Assembly: GCF_900215465.1 (NCBI RefSeq)
Contig: NZ_OBEH01000001.1
Location: 1,178,001-1,242,000 of the forward strand
Direction of reading: 5' to 3'
Length of the DNA stretch: 64,000 nt
Source: Flagellimonas pacifica
GTDB lineage: Bacteria; Bacteroidota; Bacteroidia; Flavobacteriales; Flavobacteriaceae
In this document: piece after piece, positions 17,446-27,899 of the stretch
Numbering within the stretch: the stretch's first letter is position 1
Layout: the number at the start of each line of letters is the position of its first letter
Program-made: the position numbers and the translations under genes
Notes under the pieces: model-generated
Database searches by the model: none
Told to the model about the DNA's origin: nothing
The model's input: the letters and a program-made list of their open reading frames with translations, nothing else

Positions 17446-18135
17446 ATGCTCAAAGCAATAAACCTATCCAAAGCGTACAACGGAAAAAAGGCGCTCAATG
17501 ATATCTCTTTTCATGTAGAACAAGGAGAAATATTTTGTCTGCTCGGACAAAATGGCGCAGGAAAAACCACGACCATAAATTTATTTCTTGGCTTTATAAA
17601 GCCTGATGGTGGGAGCGCATTTATCAATGATGAGGAAATTAATAATTCTGCCCTGAACCAAAAAGTGGCCTATATCCCAGAAATAGTGCAGCTCTACGGC
17701 AATTTATCTGGAGTTGAAAACCTTGATTTTTTTAGTCGTCTGGCCGGATTCACCTATTCAAAAGACGAATTATCGGAGTTCTTGTCCCAGGCTGGGCTGC
17801 AAGCCGAAGCACACTATCTGAGTCTATCATCATACTCCAAAGGAATGAGGCAAAAAGTTGGTATTGCCGTGGCCATAGCCAAAAATGCCGATGTCATTTT
17901 TATGGACGAACCTACTTCTGGACTTGACCCCAAGGCTACAGCAGAATTTACAAGTATCTGTAAAAATCTGGTAGCAGCAGGAAAGACCATCTTTATGGCT
18001 ACCCATGATATTTTCAATGCCGTAAATGTGGGTACTTCCATTGGAATTATGAAAGAAGGCTCCCTTGTTCAGCAAATCCAAACAAAAAATATCAATGCTG
18101 AACAATTAAAACAACTGTATTTAGAAACTATATAA
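17446..18135 (+). CDS. ABC-2 type transporter ATP-binding protein (module 1)
   Basis: This is a 229-residue ABC ATPase. The start MLKAINLSKAYNGKKAL is chosen because the longer frame (from 17368) adds 26 residues with no family match. Walker A is GQNGAGKTTT, the signature is YSKGMRQ in place of LSGGQ, Walker B is VIFMDEPTSGLDP and the switch is MATHD. The YSKGMRQ form is usual for exporters of the ABC-2/NosF type. It energises the two DUF3526 permeases encoded after the next gene. It is the first gene of a tightly spaced ten-gene run (mostly 1-65 bases between genes). A paralogue begins at 27150. Confidence 0.93.
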   Translation: MLKAINLSKAYNGKKALNDISFHVEQGEIFCLLGQNGAGKTTTINLFLGFIKPDGGSAFINDEEINNSALNQKVAYIPEIVQLYGNLSGVENLDFFSRLAGFTYSKDELSEFLSQAGLQAEAHYLSLSSYSKGMRQKVGIAVAIAKNADVIFMDEPTSGLDPKATAEFTSICKNLVAAGKTIFMATHDIFNAVNVGTSIGIMKEGSLVQQIQTKNINAEQLKQLYLETI

Positions 18136-18142
18136 AACACCA

Positions 18143-20644
18143 ATGAAAAAACAATACTTAGTTATCATGTTGACTCTTATCTGTCAACAGATATTTTCCC
18201 AAATAAATGTAACAGGTAAAATAGTGGACCATGAGCAAAATCCTGTTTTGGGAGGTACTATCTCATATTATAACAATAATGAAAAAGGAGGGGCTGTTTC
18301 CAATGAGGAAGGTATGTTTAACCTTGCTTTGAGCCAAACGGGAACCTATACCATTAAAATAAGCTTTGTGGGATATGCCTCCAATACCAAGACATACGAT
18401 TTTCTTGAGAACAAATCGTATGACCTTGGAGCCATCGTATTACAAGAAAACGTACAACAACTTCAATCTGTAGAAGTTGTAGGACGAGTAAAACGTGATT
18501 ATAATAGTGATTATTCCTTTTCTGCCACCAAAGTGGCCATTTCAAACAAAGAGTTGCCACAGGCCATATCCTCTGTAACCAAGGAACTGATTTCAGATAG
18601 GCAGGCATTTCAATTGGCCGATGCGGTAAAAGTGGTGAGCGGTGTTACGCCCTCGAGTGTTTATAATCAATACAATATCAGGGGAATCAGTCAAAATGAG
18701 GAAGGCCAGCTCATAAATGGTTTGCGTACCCGACAATATTATTTTTTACAGCCTTTGACCGCCAATATAGAAAGGGTTGAAGTCATAAAAGGACCTGCAA
18801 GTGCAACTTTTGCCAGTGTGGATCCAGGCGGAAGTATCAATATGGTCACCAAAAAGCCATTGACAGAAGATAGGAAGGAAGTAAGCTTGAGTGTTGGAAG
18901 TTTTAGCACCATAAGGGGCACCTTGGATTTTACCGGTCCGCTCAATGAATCAAAAACATTATTATACCGTGTTAATGGAGCTTACCAAGAAGCACGTTCG
19001 TACAGGGATTTGATAGGGAATAAATCAGTTTTAATATCCCCCTCGTTCAGTTATATCCCTAATAATAAGACTGCCATCAATGCTGAATTGATCTTCAATA
19101 ATATGAACGGAAATTTGGATCGTGGTCAACCCATTTTTGGAGCTGTAGATGGAGAGACAAATCTGAACAGCACCCCGATTGGTACAAATCTGGGAGCCAC
19201 CAACGACTTTTTCAAATCGAAGGAGGTGATTATCACAGGAAGTATCTCCCATAAGTTTAGTCCAGGTATTACGTTCAACACATCCTATATGAAACAGACC
19301 TGGACGGAAGATCTTCAGGAGCATCGGACCACAAATGCATTTGCCGTGGATATTACTGGTGCGCCGGTAACCAGTTTGGCGGCCATGCGATTTATTCAGC
19401 GAAAGCAGTTCTGGAACATAGATAATATCAACAGTTATTTCAACTTCGATTTTAAAACAGGAGCATTGGGCCACAAATTGTTGGTGGGCTATGATCTTCA
19501 TTATTGGGAAAAACAAAAAGGTGGGGGGCAAAACTCTGCACGGGGGTATCTACTGAACGACGGTAGCGTTATCAGAAATTTTGATCCTGATAATGCCTCC
19601 AATTATCAGACCATAACCTATGGAGACCTTACGTTGCCAAAACCCAATGTCAATCATTTTGATTTGGCAAACCCATCATACACCATACGTAATATACAAG
19701 ACTATACCATCAATTCACGAATCGCGGTTCCCTCGGCTCTTACCACCAGTAATGCCGTTTATATTCAGGACCAGGTAAAATGGAACAGGTTTATGCTACT
19801 ATTGGGAGTGCGCCATGAGTGGTTTAAGGACATTACCAATTATGAAGCGCCCAATGAGTCTTCTTTCACAAATGAAAGACTTATTCCAAGGATTGGATTG
19901 ACATATTCCATCAGTAAAAGCATAAATATATACGGTACTTATTTGGAAGGTTTTCAGCCACAGTCGAATACTGTCACCTTAATGCCAAGTACAGGACAGT
20001 TTTTTTGGGCCGATGAATCTCCAGCCCGTTTTAAACCCCTTATTTCAGATTTAAAGGAAATAGGAATGAAAACCGACTTTTTCAATAAAAGGATAACAAT
20101 GAACATGGCTGTGTATGAAATCAACCAGAAGAATATTTTGATGAGTGCCAATGATCCTTCGCAACCAGATTTGTTGATCCAGCGGGGAGCTGATCGCAGT
20201 CGTGGGTTTGAATGTGATATAGCTGGTTATGTATTGCCCAATTGGCAGGTAAACGCCTCTTACAGTTTTATTGATGCCAAAATTGTGAACGATGCTGATC
20301 TTGCTTTAATAGGAGCAAGAAAAGAGAACACCCCAAAACAGAGTGCAAACCTTTGGACACGATACAATTTTGATAGCGCTTCCAAATTAAGGGATTTGGG
20401 TGTCGGTCTTGGTGTACAGCATCAAGGAAACAAAATCCCATGGTTTACCCGTGCGTTTGAAGTTCCAGCGTTTACCGTTTTTGATGCTGCGTTTTACTAC
20501 ACTCCAACAAATAGCAATCTGCAATTGGCTGTAAATGTAAACAATGTGTTCAACACAACTTATTGGCTAGGTGCTCAAAGCTATCAGCGTTTGTTTCCCG
20601 GAGCACCAAGAAATGCAACCCTTACCCTAAACTATAAGTTTTGA
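18143..20644 (+). CDS. TonB-dependent siderophore-type receptor
   Basis: This 833-residue outer-membrane receptor has a signal peptide (1-20, QIFSQ), then a carboxypeptidase-regulatory beta domain (GKIVDHEQNPVLGGTI...KISFVGY) and a plug domain (about 130-240). The plug contains QLADAVKVVSGVTP, YNIRGISQNEEGQLINGLR and VEVIKGPASATFASVDPGGSINMVTKKP, all typical of the FhuA/FecA-like siderophore class. The 22-strand barrel follows, ending in the aromatic NATLTLNYKF. It imports a ligand, probably a ferric or other metal chelate, using TonB energy. It starts seven bases after the ATPase stop, so uptake and ABC function are coupled in one transcript. The specific ligand is unknown. Confidence 0.9.
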   Translation: MKKQYLVIMLTLICQQIFSQINVTGKIVDHEQNPVLGGTISYYNNNEKGGAVSNEEGMFNLALSQTGTYTIKISFVGYASNTKTYDFLENKSYDLGAIVLQENVQQLQSVEVVGRVKRDYNSDYSFSATKVAISNKELPQAISSVTKELISDRQAFQLADAVKVVSGVTPSSVYNQYNIRGISQNEEGQLINGLRTRQYYFLQPLTANIERVEVIKGPASATFASVDPGGSINMVTKKPLTEDRKEVSLSVGSFSTIRGTLDFTGPLNESKTLLYRVNGAYQEARSYRDLIGNKSVLISPSFSYIPNNKTAINAELIFNNMNGNLDRGQPIFGAVDGETNLNSTPIGTNLGATNDFFKSKEVIITGSISHKFSPGITFNTSYMKQTWTEDLQEHRTTNAFAVDITGAPVTSLAAMRFIQRKQFWNIDNINSYFNFDFKTGALGHKLLVGYDLHYWEKQKGGGQNSARGYLLNDGSVIRNFDPDNASNYQTITYGDLTLPKPNVNHFDLANPSYTIRNIQDYTINSRIAVPSALTTSNAVYIQDQVKWNRFMLLLGVRHEWFKDITNYEAPNESSFTNERLIPRIGLTYSISKSINIYGTYLEGFQPQSNTVTLMPSTGQFFWADESPARFKPLISDLKEIGMKTDFFNKRITMNMAVYEINQKNILMSANDPSQPDLLIQRGADRSRGFECDIAGYVLPNWQVNASYSFIDAKIVNDADLALIGARKENTPKQSANLWTRYNFDSASKLRDLGVGLGVQHQGNKIPWFTRAFEVPAFTVFDAAFYYTPTNSNLQLAVNVNNVFNTTYWLGAQSYQRLFPGAPRNATLTLNYKF

Positions 20645-20708
20645 AAATATATAACTCACAAATGTTGGCAAGGTTTACTCCTTGTCAACATTAAAAAAAC
20701 AACAAAAA

Positions 20709-22151
20709 ATGGGTAAAGAAATACAAATAGCAAAGCTTTTTTGGAAAGCGGCCTTTAAGAACAAGGGCATCTTTCTACTTATATTTTTCATGGGGCTATT
20801 ATTGGCTTATGCAGCTTATTCTGGAAAAAAGAATTTTGAGACCCAAAACCAAATACGGGACAAATATCAAAAAGAAGCAAGAAAAGATTGGGTAAACAAT
20901 CCGGATAAACACCCGCACAGAATGGCACATTATGGGCATTTTGCCTTTAGGCCCAAAGCACCTTTGAGTGTTTTTGATTTTGGTATGGAAAGTTTTTTTG
21001 GAAATACCATCTTTTTGGAGGCCCATAAGCAAAATACCGTGAATTTTTCTGAGGCCAGTTTCTCTACGGGTATGTTGCGTTTTGGAGAAATCAGCATTGC
21101 CATGATATTGCAGGTCCTATTGCCCTTGTTAATATTTTTCTTGGGGTTTGCAGCCATTGCCGCCGAACGGCAAAACGGAACCTTAAAAATGCTACTGATT
21201 CAGGGCGTTAAGTGGCGAACCTTGATTTTGGGCAAAAGCCTTGGAATTTTGGCCGTGGTCATGACTCTTTTTATTCCCATTGTTCTTGCTACGATTTTTC
21301 TTTTTTCAGGACTTCAAGACATGAACACTTCTGCGGATGAGTTTCTTAGGTTGTTATTCATCGTTCTGTGTTATTTTATATATCTGGTAATCTTTTGTGT
21401 AATCGCAGTATTGATTTCTGCCATTAGCAAAACTCCTAAGGCTGCATTGATTTCCCTGATCGGTTTATGGCTTTTGTTGATTGTTGTCTTGCCAAGAATC
21501 TCCCAGGCATTGGGCGCAAGTATTTATTCCATTCCCAGCAAAGCAAAATTTGAATCTGCCATAGGTGATGCCATCATGAAAGTAGGTGATAGCCATAATC
21601 CGGACGATCCCTATTACAAAGCTTTAAAAGATTCTTTGTTGGAGGCCCACCAAGTTGATTCTGTAAAGGAATTACCCTTTAACTATAGCGGATATCAAAT
21701 GCGGGAAGGTGAAAAAATCAGCACGGAGATTTACAATCAGCATTACGATCAACTGCTCAATATCTATGAAAAACAAAATGGTTTTTCTAAAATGATGTCC
21801 TTCCTGAATCCGTTCATGGCAATCAAAAATGTGTCGATGGCACTTTCGGGCACAGATTTTTCCGCTTTCATGGATTTTCAAAAACAAGCTGAAGACTACA
21901 GGTACAATTTGGCCCAGGAAATGAACGAGCTTCAAATAAAGCACATAAGTAATGAGGCCAAAAGCTCTTCGGATAAAAACCACATTCTTGATAATGATCA
22001 TTGGGAAGAAGTTGAAGAATTCGAGTACAAACCCTCCACCATTTCCCAGACCTTCAAAAACGAATGGATATCCTTTGTGGCCTTTTTGTTCTGGACAGGC
22101 TTTTTAGCCTTCCTTATCCATAAACTTTCTAAAACCCTCAAGGCAATATGA
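20709..22151 (+). CDS. ABC-2 permease, DUF3526 type (module 1, subunit A)
   Basis: This is a 480-residue inner-membrane permease. The ATG at 20709 (MGKEIQIAKLFW) is preferred over an upstream TTG. An N-terminal membrane helix (GIFLLIFFMGLLLAYAAY) is followed by a periplasmic loop of about 100 residues with HPHRMAHYGHFAFRPKAPLSVFDFG. Then come about five helices (ILQVLLPLLIFFLGFAAIAAERQNGTLKML is the conserved cytoplasmic turn), a second soluble segment rich in charged residues, and a final helix. It belongs with NosY-like DUF3526 permeases. Its last codon overlaps the next gene by four bases (ATGA), so the pair is translated together and likely forms a heterodimer with the ATPase. Confidence 0.88.
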   Translation: MGKEIQIAKLFWKAAFKNKGIFLLIFFMGLLLAYAAYSGKKNFETQNQIRDKYQKEARKDWVNNPDKHPHRMAHYGHFAFRPKAPLSVFDFGMESFFGNTIFLEAHKQNTVNFSEASFSTGMLRFGEISIAMILQVLLPLLIFFLGFAAIAAERQNGTLKMLLIQGVKWRTLILGKSLGILAVVMTLFIPIVLATIFLFSGLQDMNTSADEFLRLLFIVLCYFIYLVIFCVIAVLISAISKTPKAALISLIGLWLLLIVVLPRISQALGASIYSIPSKAKFESAIGDAIMKVGDSHNPDDPYYKALKDSLLEAHQVDSVKELPFNYSGYQMREGEKISTEIYNQHYDQLLNIYEKQNGFSKMMSFLNPFMAIKNVSMALSGTDFSAFMDFQKQAEDYRYNLAQEMNELQIKHISNEAKSSSDKNHILDNDHWEEVEEFEYKPSTISQTFKNEWISFVAFLFWTGFLAFLIHKLSKTLKAI

Positions 22152-23497
22152 TACGTTTGGCATTTTACAATTTTATACGATCCAATAATGTAAGAATAGG
22201 ATTGTTGTTTCTTCTGCTAACTGGAGTTATCAGTCTTTTTATAGGAAAGCAGTTTGTTGAAAAACAGAAGCAGGATATCATTGATACGAGCATTTATCAA
22301 AAAGAGTTCATTGAACATTATGTAGAATTCAAGAAAGATGATTTGGGACTTTTGCTATACTACCTAAAGTTCGCATTAGTTAATGAGACCCTACCTATCA
22401 GTGGCCTGTCCATTGGGCAGCGAGACGTTAACCCTCAAATAAAAAGTGTTACGATCAGAGGGCTTGAAGGGCAAAAACATGATACTGACCTTAATAACCC
22501 CAACAATTTATTACTGGGCAACCTTGATTTCAGTTTTGTGCTGATTTTTTTGTTCCCCCTTTTGATCATTGCTTTCACTTTCAATATTATTTCTGAAGAA
22601 AAAGAATCCGGTACCTGGCGTATTGTATCTGTCCAAAGCAAGTCCCTGTCAAAATTAATCCTCCAACTGTTCAGCATTAGACTGGTGCTTATATTGACTG
22701 TTTTGCTGTTGATACTTTTTTTGGCTATCCCTATTTTGGATATTCCCTTGAATGTTAAGTTTGGGGCATTTTCAGCGATTTCCATTGGTTATATACTGGT
22801 ATGGTTTGGAATATGTTTTTGGGTGGTTTCACTACAAAAAAACAGTAGCTTCAATGCTGTTGTCTTACTTTCTGTTTGGATTTTGCTCATCATTGTCCTG
22901 CCTGCTGCTGTAAACAACTATCTAACCAATAAATATCCTGTTCCTGAAGCATTGGAAATGACCTTGGAGCAAAGAAAGGGCTATCATGAAAAATGGGATA
23001 AGCCCAAAGAGGCAACTATGGACAAATTTTTTGCCCACTACCCGCAATACGAAAAATATCCTGTTCCTGAAGATTCGTTTAGCTGGCTTTGGTATTATGC
23101 TATGCAACAAATGGGTGATGACGAATCGTTGGATTCCAACAGAGAAATGAAAGAAAAAATAGCACTGAGACAAAAGGAAAGTGCGGCCATATCTCTGGTT
23201 ATACCTACCATGCATGCCCAATTGACGCTTAATCAGGTAGCACACACCGACTTGGGCAACAACATGCAATTTCTGAACAACCTGGATGCTTTCCATGAAA
23301 ATCTGAGGCTCTATTTCTATCCTAAAATATTTGAGGGTCATCCAGTTGAAAATGAGGATTGGAGCAAGTTCACGCCAGAGTATGCTTCAATGTCACAACC
23401 TGTGAATTGGAAGAAATCATTGTTGCCATTACTGTTCGCAACCTTATTGCTTTCGGTTATGGGTTTGTTGAACATTAGGAAAATAAGAAGGCTATAA
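22148..23497 (+). CDS. ABC-2 permease, DUF3526 type (module 1, subunit B)
   Basis: This 449-residue permease is paired with the previous gene by a 4-base ATGA overlap. The topology is an N-terminal helix (IGLLFLLLTGVISLFIG), a periplasmic loop with SIGQRDVNPQ, five helices around FSFVLIFLFPLLIIAFTFNIISEEKESGTWRI, then a soluble loop and a terminal helix. The GQRD...LDFSFVLI...EEKESG pattern is repeated in the gene at 29329, marking the two as orthologous positions in two duplicated transporters. The transported substrate is unknown; direction is probably outward or mechanical, by family analogy. Confidence 0.87.
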   Translation: MIRLAFYNFIRSNNVRIGLLFLLLTGVISLFIGKQFVEKQKQDIIDTSIYQKEFIEHYVEFKKDDLGLLLYYLKFALVNETLPISGLSIGQRDVNPQIKSVTIRGLEGQKHDTDLNNPNNLLLGNLDFSFVLIFLFPLLIIAFTFNIISEEKESGTWRIVSVQSKSLSKLILQLFSIRLVLILTVLLLILFLAIPILDIPLNVKFGAFSAISIGYILVWFGICFWVVSLQKNSSFNAVVLLSVWILLIIVLPAAVNNYLTNKYPVPEALEMTLEQRKGYHEKWDKPKEATMDKFFAHYPQYEKYPVPEDSFSWLWYYAMQQMGDDESLDSNREMKEKIALRQKESAAISLVIPTMHAQLTLNQVAHTDLGNNMQFLNNLDAFHENLRLYFYPKIFEGHPVENEDWSKFTPEYASMSQPVNWKKSLLPLLFATLLLSVMGLLNIRKIRRL

Positions 23498-23513
23498 ACA
23501 CTCATCGTTAAAA

Positions 23514-25898
23514 ATGATCGTACCTGTAAAATATCGAAATTATATCCAAGCTATAACTTCTATCGAATACTCGAATAAATATGTATGCCTTTTTGTGTTT
23601 ATGTTATCCTTTTGTGGTTTTGCACAGGAAACCTCTTTATCTGGAAAGGTGGTCGATATAGATGGTACACCATTGGCCGGAGCACATATTAGTATAGAAG
23701 CATTTAAAAAAAGTGCTACAGATTTATCTGGAAATTTTAAAATGACTGGGCTACCAGTTGGTAATCATTCTGTGAAAATTTCCTTTTTGGGATACAAATC
23801 TCTACACAAAAAAATTGTGCTGGAAAAAGGAAGCCCCTTAAAACTAACCTTTATAATGCAAGAGGAAACGGCAACGTTGGATGATGTTACCATAACTGGA
23901 AAATCCAAAGAGCAGAAACTCAGGGAAAGTGTTGCCAGTGTTGCTGTACTGAATACCAAAGAACTATACACCCAAAACAACAATACAAGTGACGTCATTA
24001 AACAGATATCTGGTGTAAATGTTCGACAGACTGGAGGCTTTGGAAGTAGTGCAGAGGTCTTTATCAATGGAATGTCAGGTAAACAGGTTAAATTTTTCTT
24101 AGATGGTGTTCCCCTATCATATTATGGCTCTGGGTTGGGGCTCAACGTAATTCCCGTAAACCTTATGGAACAGATTGAGGTTTATAAAGGCGTTGTTCCC
24201 GTTGATCTAGGAGCCGATGCGTTGGGGGGAGGCATCAATATTATTCCCAGAAAAAGCTATTCGGATTATTTGGATATTTCCTATTCTTTGGGGTCCTTCA
24301 ATACCCATAAGGCCAATATAAATGGACAATATGTGAACCCTAAGAACAATACGTTACTGGGCATTAATTCATTTTATAACCATTCGGATAACAATTACAA
24401 GGTTGATGTAGAAATACCTGATGAATTTGGCAACCCTAACCCAGCCACAGTAAAACGGTTTCATGATAAGTTTTCCAATTATCTATTGAGTTTGTATACA
24501 GGAGTCTACAACAAATCTTATGCGGACAGGTTGTTCATAAGCGTAAGATATTCCGGACTTGATGATGAAGTACAGCACAACGCAATTATGGCACAACCTT
24601 ATGGAGAAGTTACCTATGATGAAAATACACTGGGTTTTTCGGTAACCTATGAAAAAAGGGAGGTCGTACCTAACACCGGAATAAAATGGTATGGTGGCGT
24701 AAATAAAACTAAAGGACATTTTAAGGATATAAGCTTAAATGCGTATACCTGGGATGGTAAAGTTTACGATACCAGACCTTCTGGAGGTGAGATATCTTCC
24801 TCTAGAAATTTATTGGATCTAACCTCTAAAAATGCCGTTAGTAGGTTGAACATAAAATATGCCCCTTGGGAAAATGGAAAATTCACCCTTAACATATTCA
24901 CTTCTTGGTTTCATAGAACAGGAAAAGACCCTTTAGCTGCCGAGTTTTATGGCGAAGACTATTATGCCAACCCTACTGAACTTTTTAAAAATGCAGTAGG
25001 ACTGGCATATGAGCATACCTTTAAGGATAAAATAACAAGTTACACGGCTGTAAAGCATTTTATGTTGGATGCTGAAGGATATGCCATTGAAAATCTCAAT
25101 TTTTTGCCCAACAAGCAATCCGCTTCCAATTTTGGGGTTTCACAATCTTTTAAATACCAAATAGCGGAAAACATATTAGCAAAAGCATCTTATGAGTATG
25201 CCACACGTTTGCCGGATGAATTTGAGTTGTTCGGTGATTTCACCTTGGTAAGGCCCAATCCGTTTTTAAGACCCGAGCAAAGTCATAATGCCAATTTGGG
25301 GATACAGTGGAATACTGCAAAACTAAAATTGGGACTTCACACATTCTATAGACTTACTGATAATGTCATCTGGTTAAAAACCTCTCAATTTTTTGCGCAA
25401 TATCAAAATTTGTTAAAGTCGCTCACCAAAGGCGTTGAAGCAGAGCTGGCATACCAACCCTATGATTTTTTAAACTTGAAACTCAATGCTACTTATCAAG
25501 ATTTAAGAAACCGTTCTCCAAAAAATATAACGGGAGCAGTGGACAACCGATATTTTAATGCGCGTTTGCCCAACATTCCCTATTTGTTTGGAAATGCAGA
25601 AATCCGCTATCAAAAAGAAGAGTTTTTAGGAGGTAAAAACAAATTTTCAGCTTGGTGGGCCTCCAATTATGTGCACGAATACTTCCTTTTTTGGGATGTG
25701 GATGGCAACAAGGATTTTAAAAATGTCATTCCATCACAATTCATACAAAACGTCGGTGTTTCGTATGCATTTCCCAAGAACAAATTTTCGGTAAGTCTGG
25801 AAGCAACCAATGTTTTTGATGAAAAAGCATTCGACAATTTTAGCGTACAACGCCCTGGAAGGGCATTTTACATAACCCTCAGAACCTTTTTAAAATAA
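23514..25898 (+). CDS. TonB-dependent receptor, XusA-like
   Basis: This 794-residue outer-membrane receptor has a signal peptide ending CGFAQE at about residue 38; the N-terminus is long and the internal ATG at 23581 (MYAFLCLC frame) is not in phase, so the given start stands. A carboxypeptidase-regulatory domain (SGKVVDIDGTPLAGAHI...KISFLGYKSL) is followed by a plug with VIKQISGVNVRQTGGFGSSAEVFING and VYKGVVPVDLGADALGGGINI. The barrel ends AFYITLRTFLK. This plug wording is what I recall from receptors sitting beside DUF4374 lipoproteins, such as the Bacteroides xenosiderophore system. The next gene is indeed a DUF4374 protein, 26 bases downstream. Confidence 0.88.
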   Translation: MIVPVKYRNYIQAITSIEYSNKYVCLFVFMLSFCGFAQETSLSGKVVDIDGTPLAGAHISIEAFKKSATDLSGNFKMTGLPVGNHSVKISFLGYKSLHKKIVLEKGSPLKLTFIMQEETATLDDVTITGKSKEQKLRESVASVAVLNTKELYTQNNNTSDVIKQISGVNVRQTGGFGSSAEVFINGMSGKQVKFFLDGVPLSYYGSGLGLNVIPVNLMEQIEVYKGVVPVDLGADALGGGINIIPRKSYSDYLDISYSLGSFNTHKANINGQYVNPKNNTLLGINSFYNHSDNNYKVDVEIPDEFGNPNPATVKRFHDKFSNYLLSLYTGVYNKSYADRLFISVRYSGLDDEVQHNAIMAQPYGEVTYDENTLGFSVTYEKREVVPNTGIKWYGGVNKTKGHFKDISLNAYTWDGKVYDTRPSGGEISSSRNLLDLTSKNAVSRLNIKYAPWENGKFTLNIFTSWFHRTGKDPLAAEFYGEDYYANPTELFKNAVGLAYEHTFKDKITSYTAVKHFMLDAEGYAIENLNFLPNKQSASNFGVSQSFKYQIAENILAKASYEYATRLPDEFELFGDFTLVRPNPFLRPEQSHNANLGIQWNTAKLKLGLHTFYRLTDNVIWLKTSQFFAQYQNLLKSLTKGVEAELAYQPYDFLNLKLNATYQDLRNRSPKNITGAVDNRYFNARLPNIPYLFGNAEIRYQKEEFLGGKNKFSAWWASNYVHEYFLFWDVDGNKDFKNVIPSQFIQNVGVSYAFPKNKFSVSLEATNVFDEKAFDNFSVQRPGRAFYITLRTFLK

Positions 25899-25924
25899 AT
25901 CATAACAAATAAATACAGATTAAA

Positions 25925-27148
25925 ATGAAGAACAAAATGAAAATATCCGTATCAAATACTTTAAAAGGCTTATGTCTGGTCCTATTAACTGCAGGCATTA
26001 TGGCGAGTTGCAGCAGTGATAATTCTCCTGCGGATAATCCAACCCCTGTAGAGAAAAACATTACATATGGTCTGGCCACTGTAAGTGGGGCATGGCCCAA
26101 TACCACCACCTATTTGCAAGGATTTGAAAATCTTGATTTTACAACTGTAGGAAACGACAAGGCCAAAGAACTTACCGGTACAGCCAGTGTTGTTTCTGAA
26201 GGCAAATATCTATATGCCAAACCTTTTGGTGCACCTGCAAATTTGGTGAAATATAAGTTTGATGAAAATGGACTTGCTCAGGAAGACAACAAAATTGTAG
26301 TGCCGGGGGCCAATGTCTTTAGTTCCATTCATTTTAAAAGTGAAACTGTAGCCTATGCCACTGTTGCAGGAGGAATTTCAAAACTCATAGTGTTTGACCC
26401 AACCACAATGCGTATTGAAGATGAGATTTCCCTTAAAGATATTACGGACAAGTTTCCTGAAGCTACTAGAACCTACTATCAAGATATGGTTGAGCGTGAC
26501 AATAAACTGTTTATGAGTGTTTATTACGAGAATAATTTTATACCGGTAAACGATTATGCTTATGTAGCCATTATTGACCTTGCAACCAACAAAGTAGAGA
26601 AAGTAATTGAAGACCAGCGAACTGGGATGCTTTTTGGAGGACCAACCTCCAATGCAGGAATGATTAAAACCACAAATGGAGATATTTATATTCAGGCAAA
26701 AGGAACATCTGACAACGGAGGTAATGCTCCTAGTGGAATTCTACGTATTAAAAATGGGACTACAGAATTTGATGCCGATTACTTTTTTGACCTGAACACG
26801 GCAACGGGAAACATCTGTTATGGAATCTATCAAGTAAATGGAAAAACCTTTACTACAAAGGTTGAAGATGAAACTGATTTTTGGGAATATAAGACAGGTA
26901 ATCCTCAGTTCAAATATTTTGAAATCAATCTAGAAAGTAAAACAAGTTCAGGAGCAGTGCCTGGGTTGCCTACAACTTATGGCACCAGAAATATGAGCAT
27001 TACTCCGCTCAACGACAGTGAAATTGCAATGACCATCGCCACAAATGATGAAAACGTATTGTATAAGCTTAACACAGACTCCAATAATCTTGACAAGGTG
27101 TTCACATCAACAGGAGGTTATATTTCTGGATTCAAAAATTTGAAATAA
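25925..27148 (+). CDS. DUF4374 lipoprotein, putative siderophore-binding propeller
   Basis: This 407-residue predicted lipoprotein has the signal MKNKMKISVSNTLKGLCLVL with lipobox IMASCSS (Cys about 30). The body is a repeated beta pattern suggesting a propeller: YGLATVSGAWPNTTTYLQG, VVSEGKYLYAKPF, LIVFDPTTMRIEDEI, YAYVAIIDLATNKVEKVI. This matches DUF4374; I recall the Bacteroides surface lipoprotein XusB, which captures ferric xenosiderophores, as belonging to this family. It would hand ligand to the receptor encoded just upstream. Only one base separates it from the following ATPase gene, indicating coupled translation. Confidence 0.83.
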   Translation: MKNKMKISVSNTLKGLCLVLLTAGIMASCSSDNSPADNPTPVEKNITYGLATVSGAWPNTTTYLQGFENLDFTTVGNDKAKELTGTASVVSEGKYLYAKPFGAPANLVKYKFDENGLAQEDNKIVVPGANVFSSIHFKSETVAYATVAGGISKLIVFDPTTMRIEDEISLKDITDKFPEATRTYYQDMVERDNKLFMSVYYENNFIPVNDYAYVAIIDLATNKVEKVIEDQRTGMLFGGPTSNAGMIKTTNGDIYIQAKGTSDNGGNAPSGILRIKNGTTEFDADYFFDLNTATGNICYGIYQVNGKTFTTKVEDETDFWEYKTGNPQFKYFEINLESKTSSGAVPGLPTTYGTRNMSITPLNDSEIAMTIATNDENVLYKLNTDSNNLDKVFTSTGGYISGFKNLK

Positions 27149-27149
27149 A

Positions 27150-27851
27150 ATGCTGAAAACGAATGGTTTAACAAAAAAATACGGAGCGTTCACAGCGTTG
27201 AACGCTCTTGATTTGGAAATTGGCGAAGGTGATATTTTTTGCCTTTTAGGAGCCAACGGTGCGGGAAAATCCACTACAATAAACCTGTTCCTCAATTTTA
27301 TTGAGCCCACTAGTGGCAATGCAACCATAAATAATCTGGACGTGAATGAGCATGCTTTGGAAACAAAGCAAGTGCTATCCTACATTCCAGAAAATTTGAT
27401 GCTCTATCCAAGTTTAACTGGATTGGAAAATCTTGATTTTTTCTGTGGATTGGGTGGAAAAAGCTATTCCAAAGCAGAATTGGAGACATTGCTTCAACAA
27501 TCTGGATTACAAACAGATTTCATAGACAAACGGGTACAAAACTATTCCAAAGGAATGCGACAAAAAGTGGGTATTGCCCTAGCAAGGGCTCGCGAGGCAA
27601 AAGTGTTATTGCTGGACGAGCCAACTTCAGGGTTGGACCCAAAAGCGAGCAATGAATTTTCTGAGCTTTTGTTAGAAATGAAAGATAAAGGGGTAACAAC
27701 CCTGATGGCAACCCACGACCTTTTTAGGGCAAAAGATACTGGTACACATATTGGCATTATGAAAGAAGGTGTATTGGTTGAAAAGTTTGAATCCAAAGAC
27801 GTTAGTTTTCAGGATTTGGAAAGATTATACCTAAAACATATGCACAATTAA
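27150..27851 (+). CDS. ABC-2 type transporter ATP-binding protein (module 2)
   Basis: This 233-residue ABC ATPase is a clear paralogue of the one at 17446. Both share the LLG-NGAGK-TTINLFL-F--P Walker A region, YSKGMRQKVGIA signature and DEPTSGLDPKA Walker B; here Walker A is GANGAGKSTT and the switch is MATHD. It pairs with the two permeases that follow after 48 bases. Sequence drift between the copies suggests an old duplication rather than a recent one, so each module probably has its own ligand or its own receptor partner. Confidence 0.93.
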   Translation: MLKTNGLTKKYGAFTALNALDLEIGEGDIFCLLGANGAGKSTTINLFLNFIEPTSGNATINNLDVNEHALETKQVLSYIPENLMLYPSLTGLENLDFFCGLGGKSYSKAELETLLQQSGLQTDFIDKRVQNYSKGMRQKVGIALARAREAKVLLLDEPTSGLDPKASNEFSELLLEMKDKGVTTLMATHDLFRAKDTGTHIGIMKEGVLVEKFESKDVSFQDLERLYLKHMHN

Positions 27852-27899
27852 TAGCTGTATATGGGTAGTTCCCCAAACCCATAAAAACCACTCGAACAA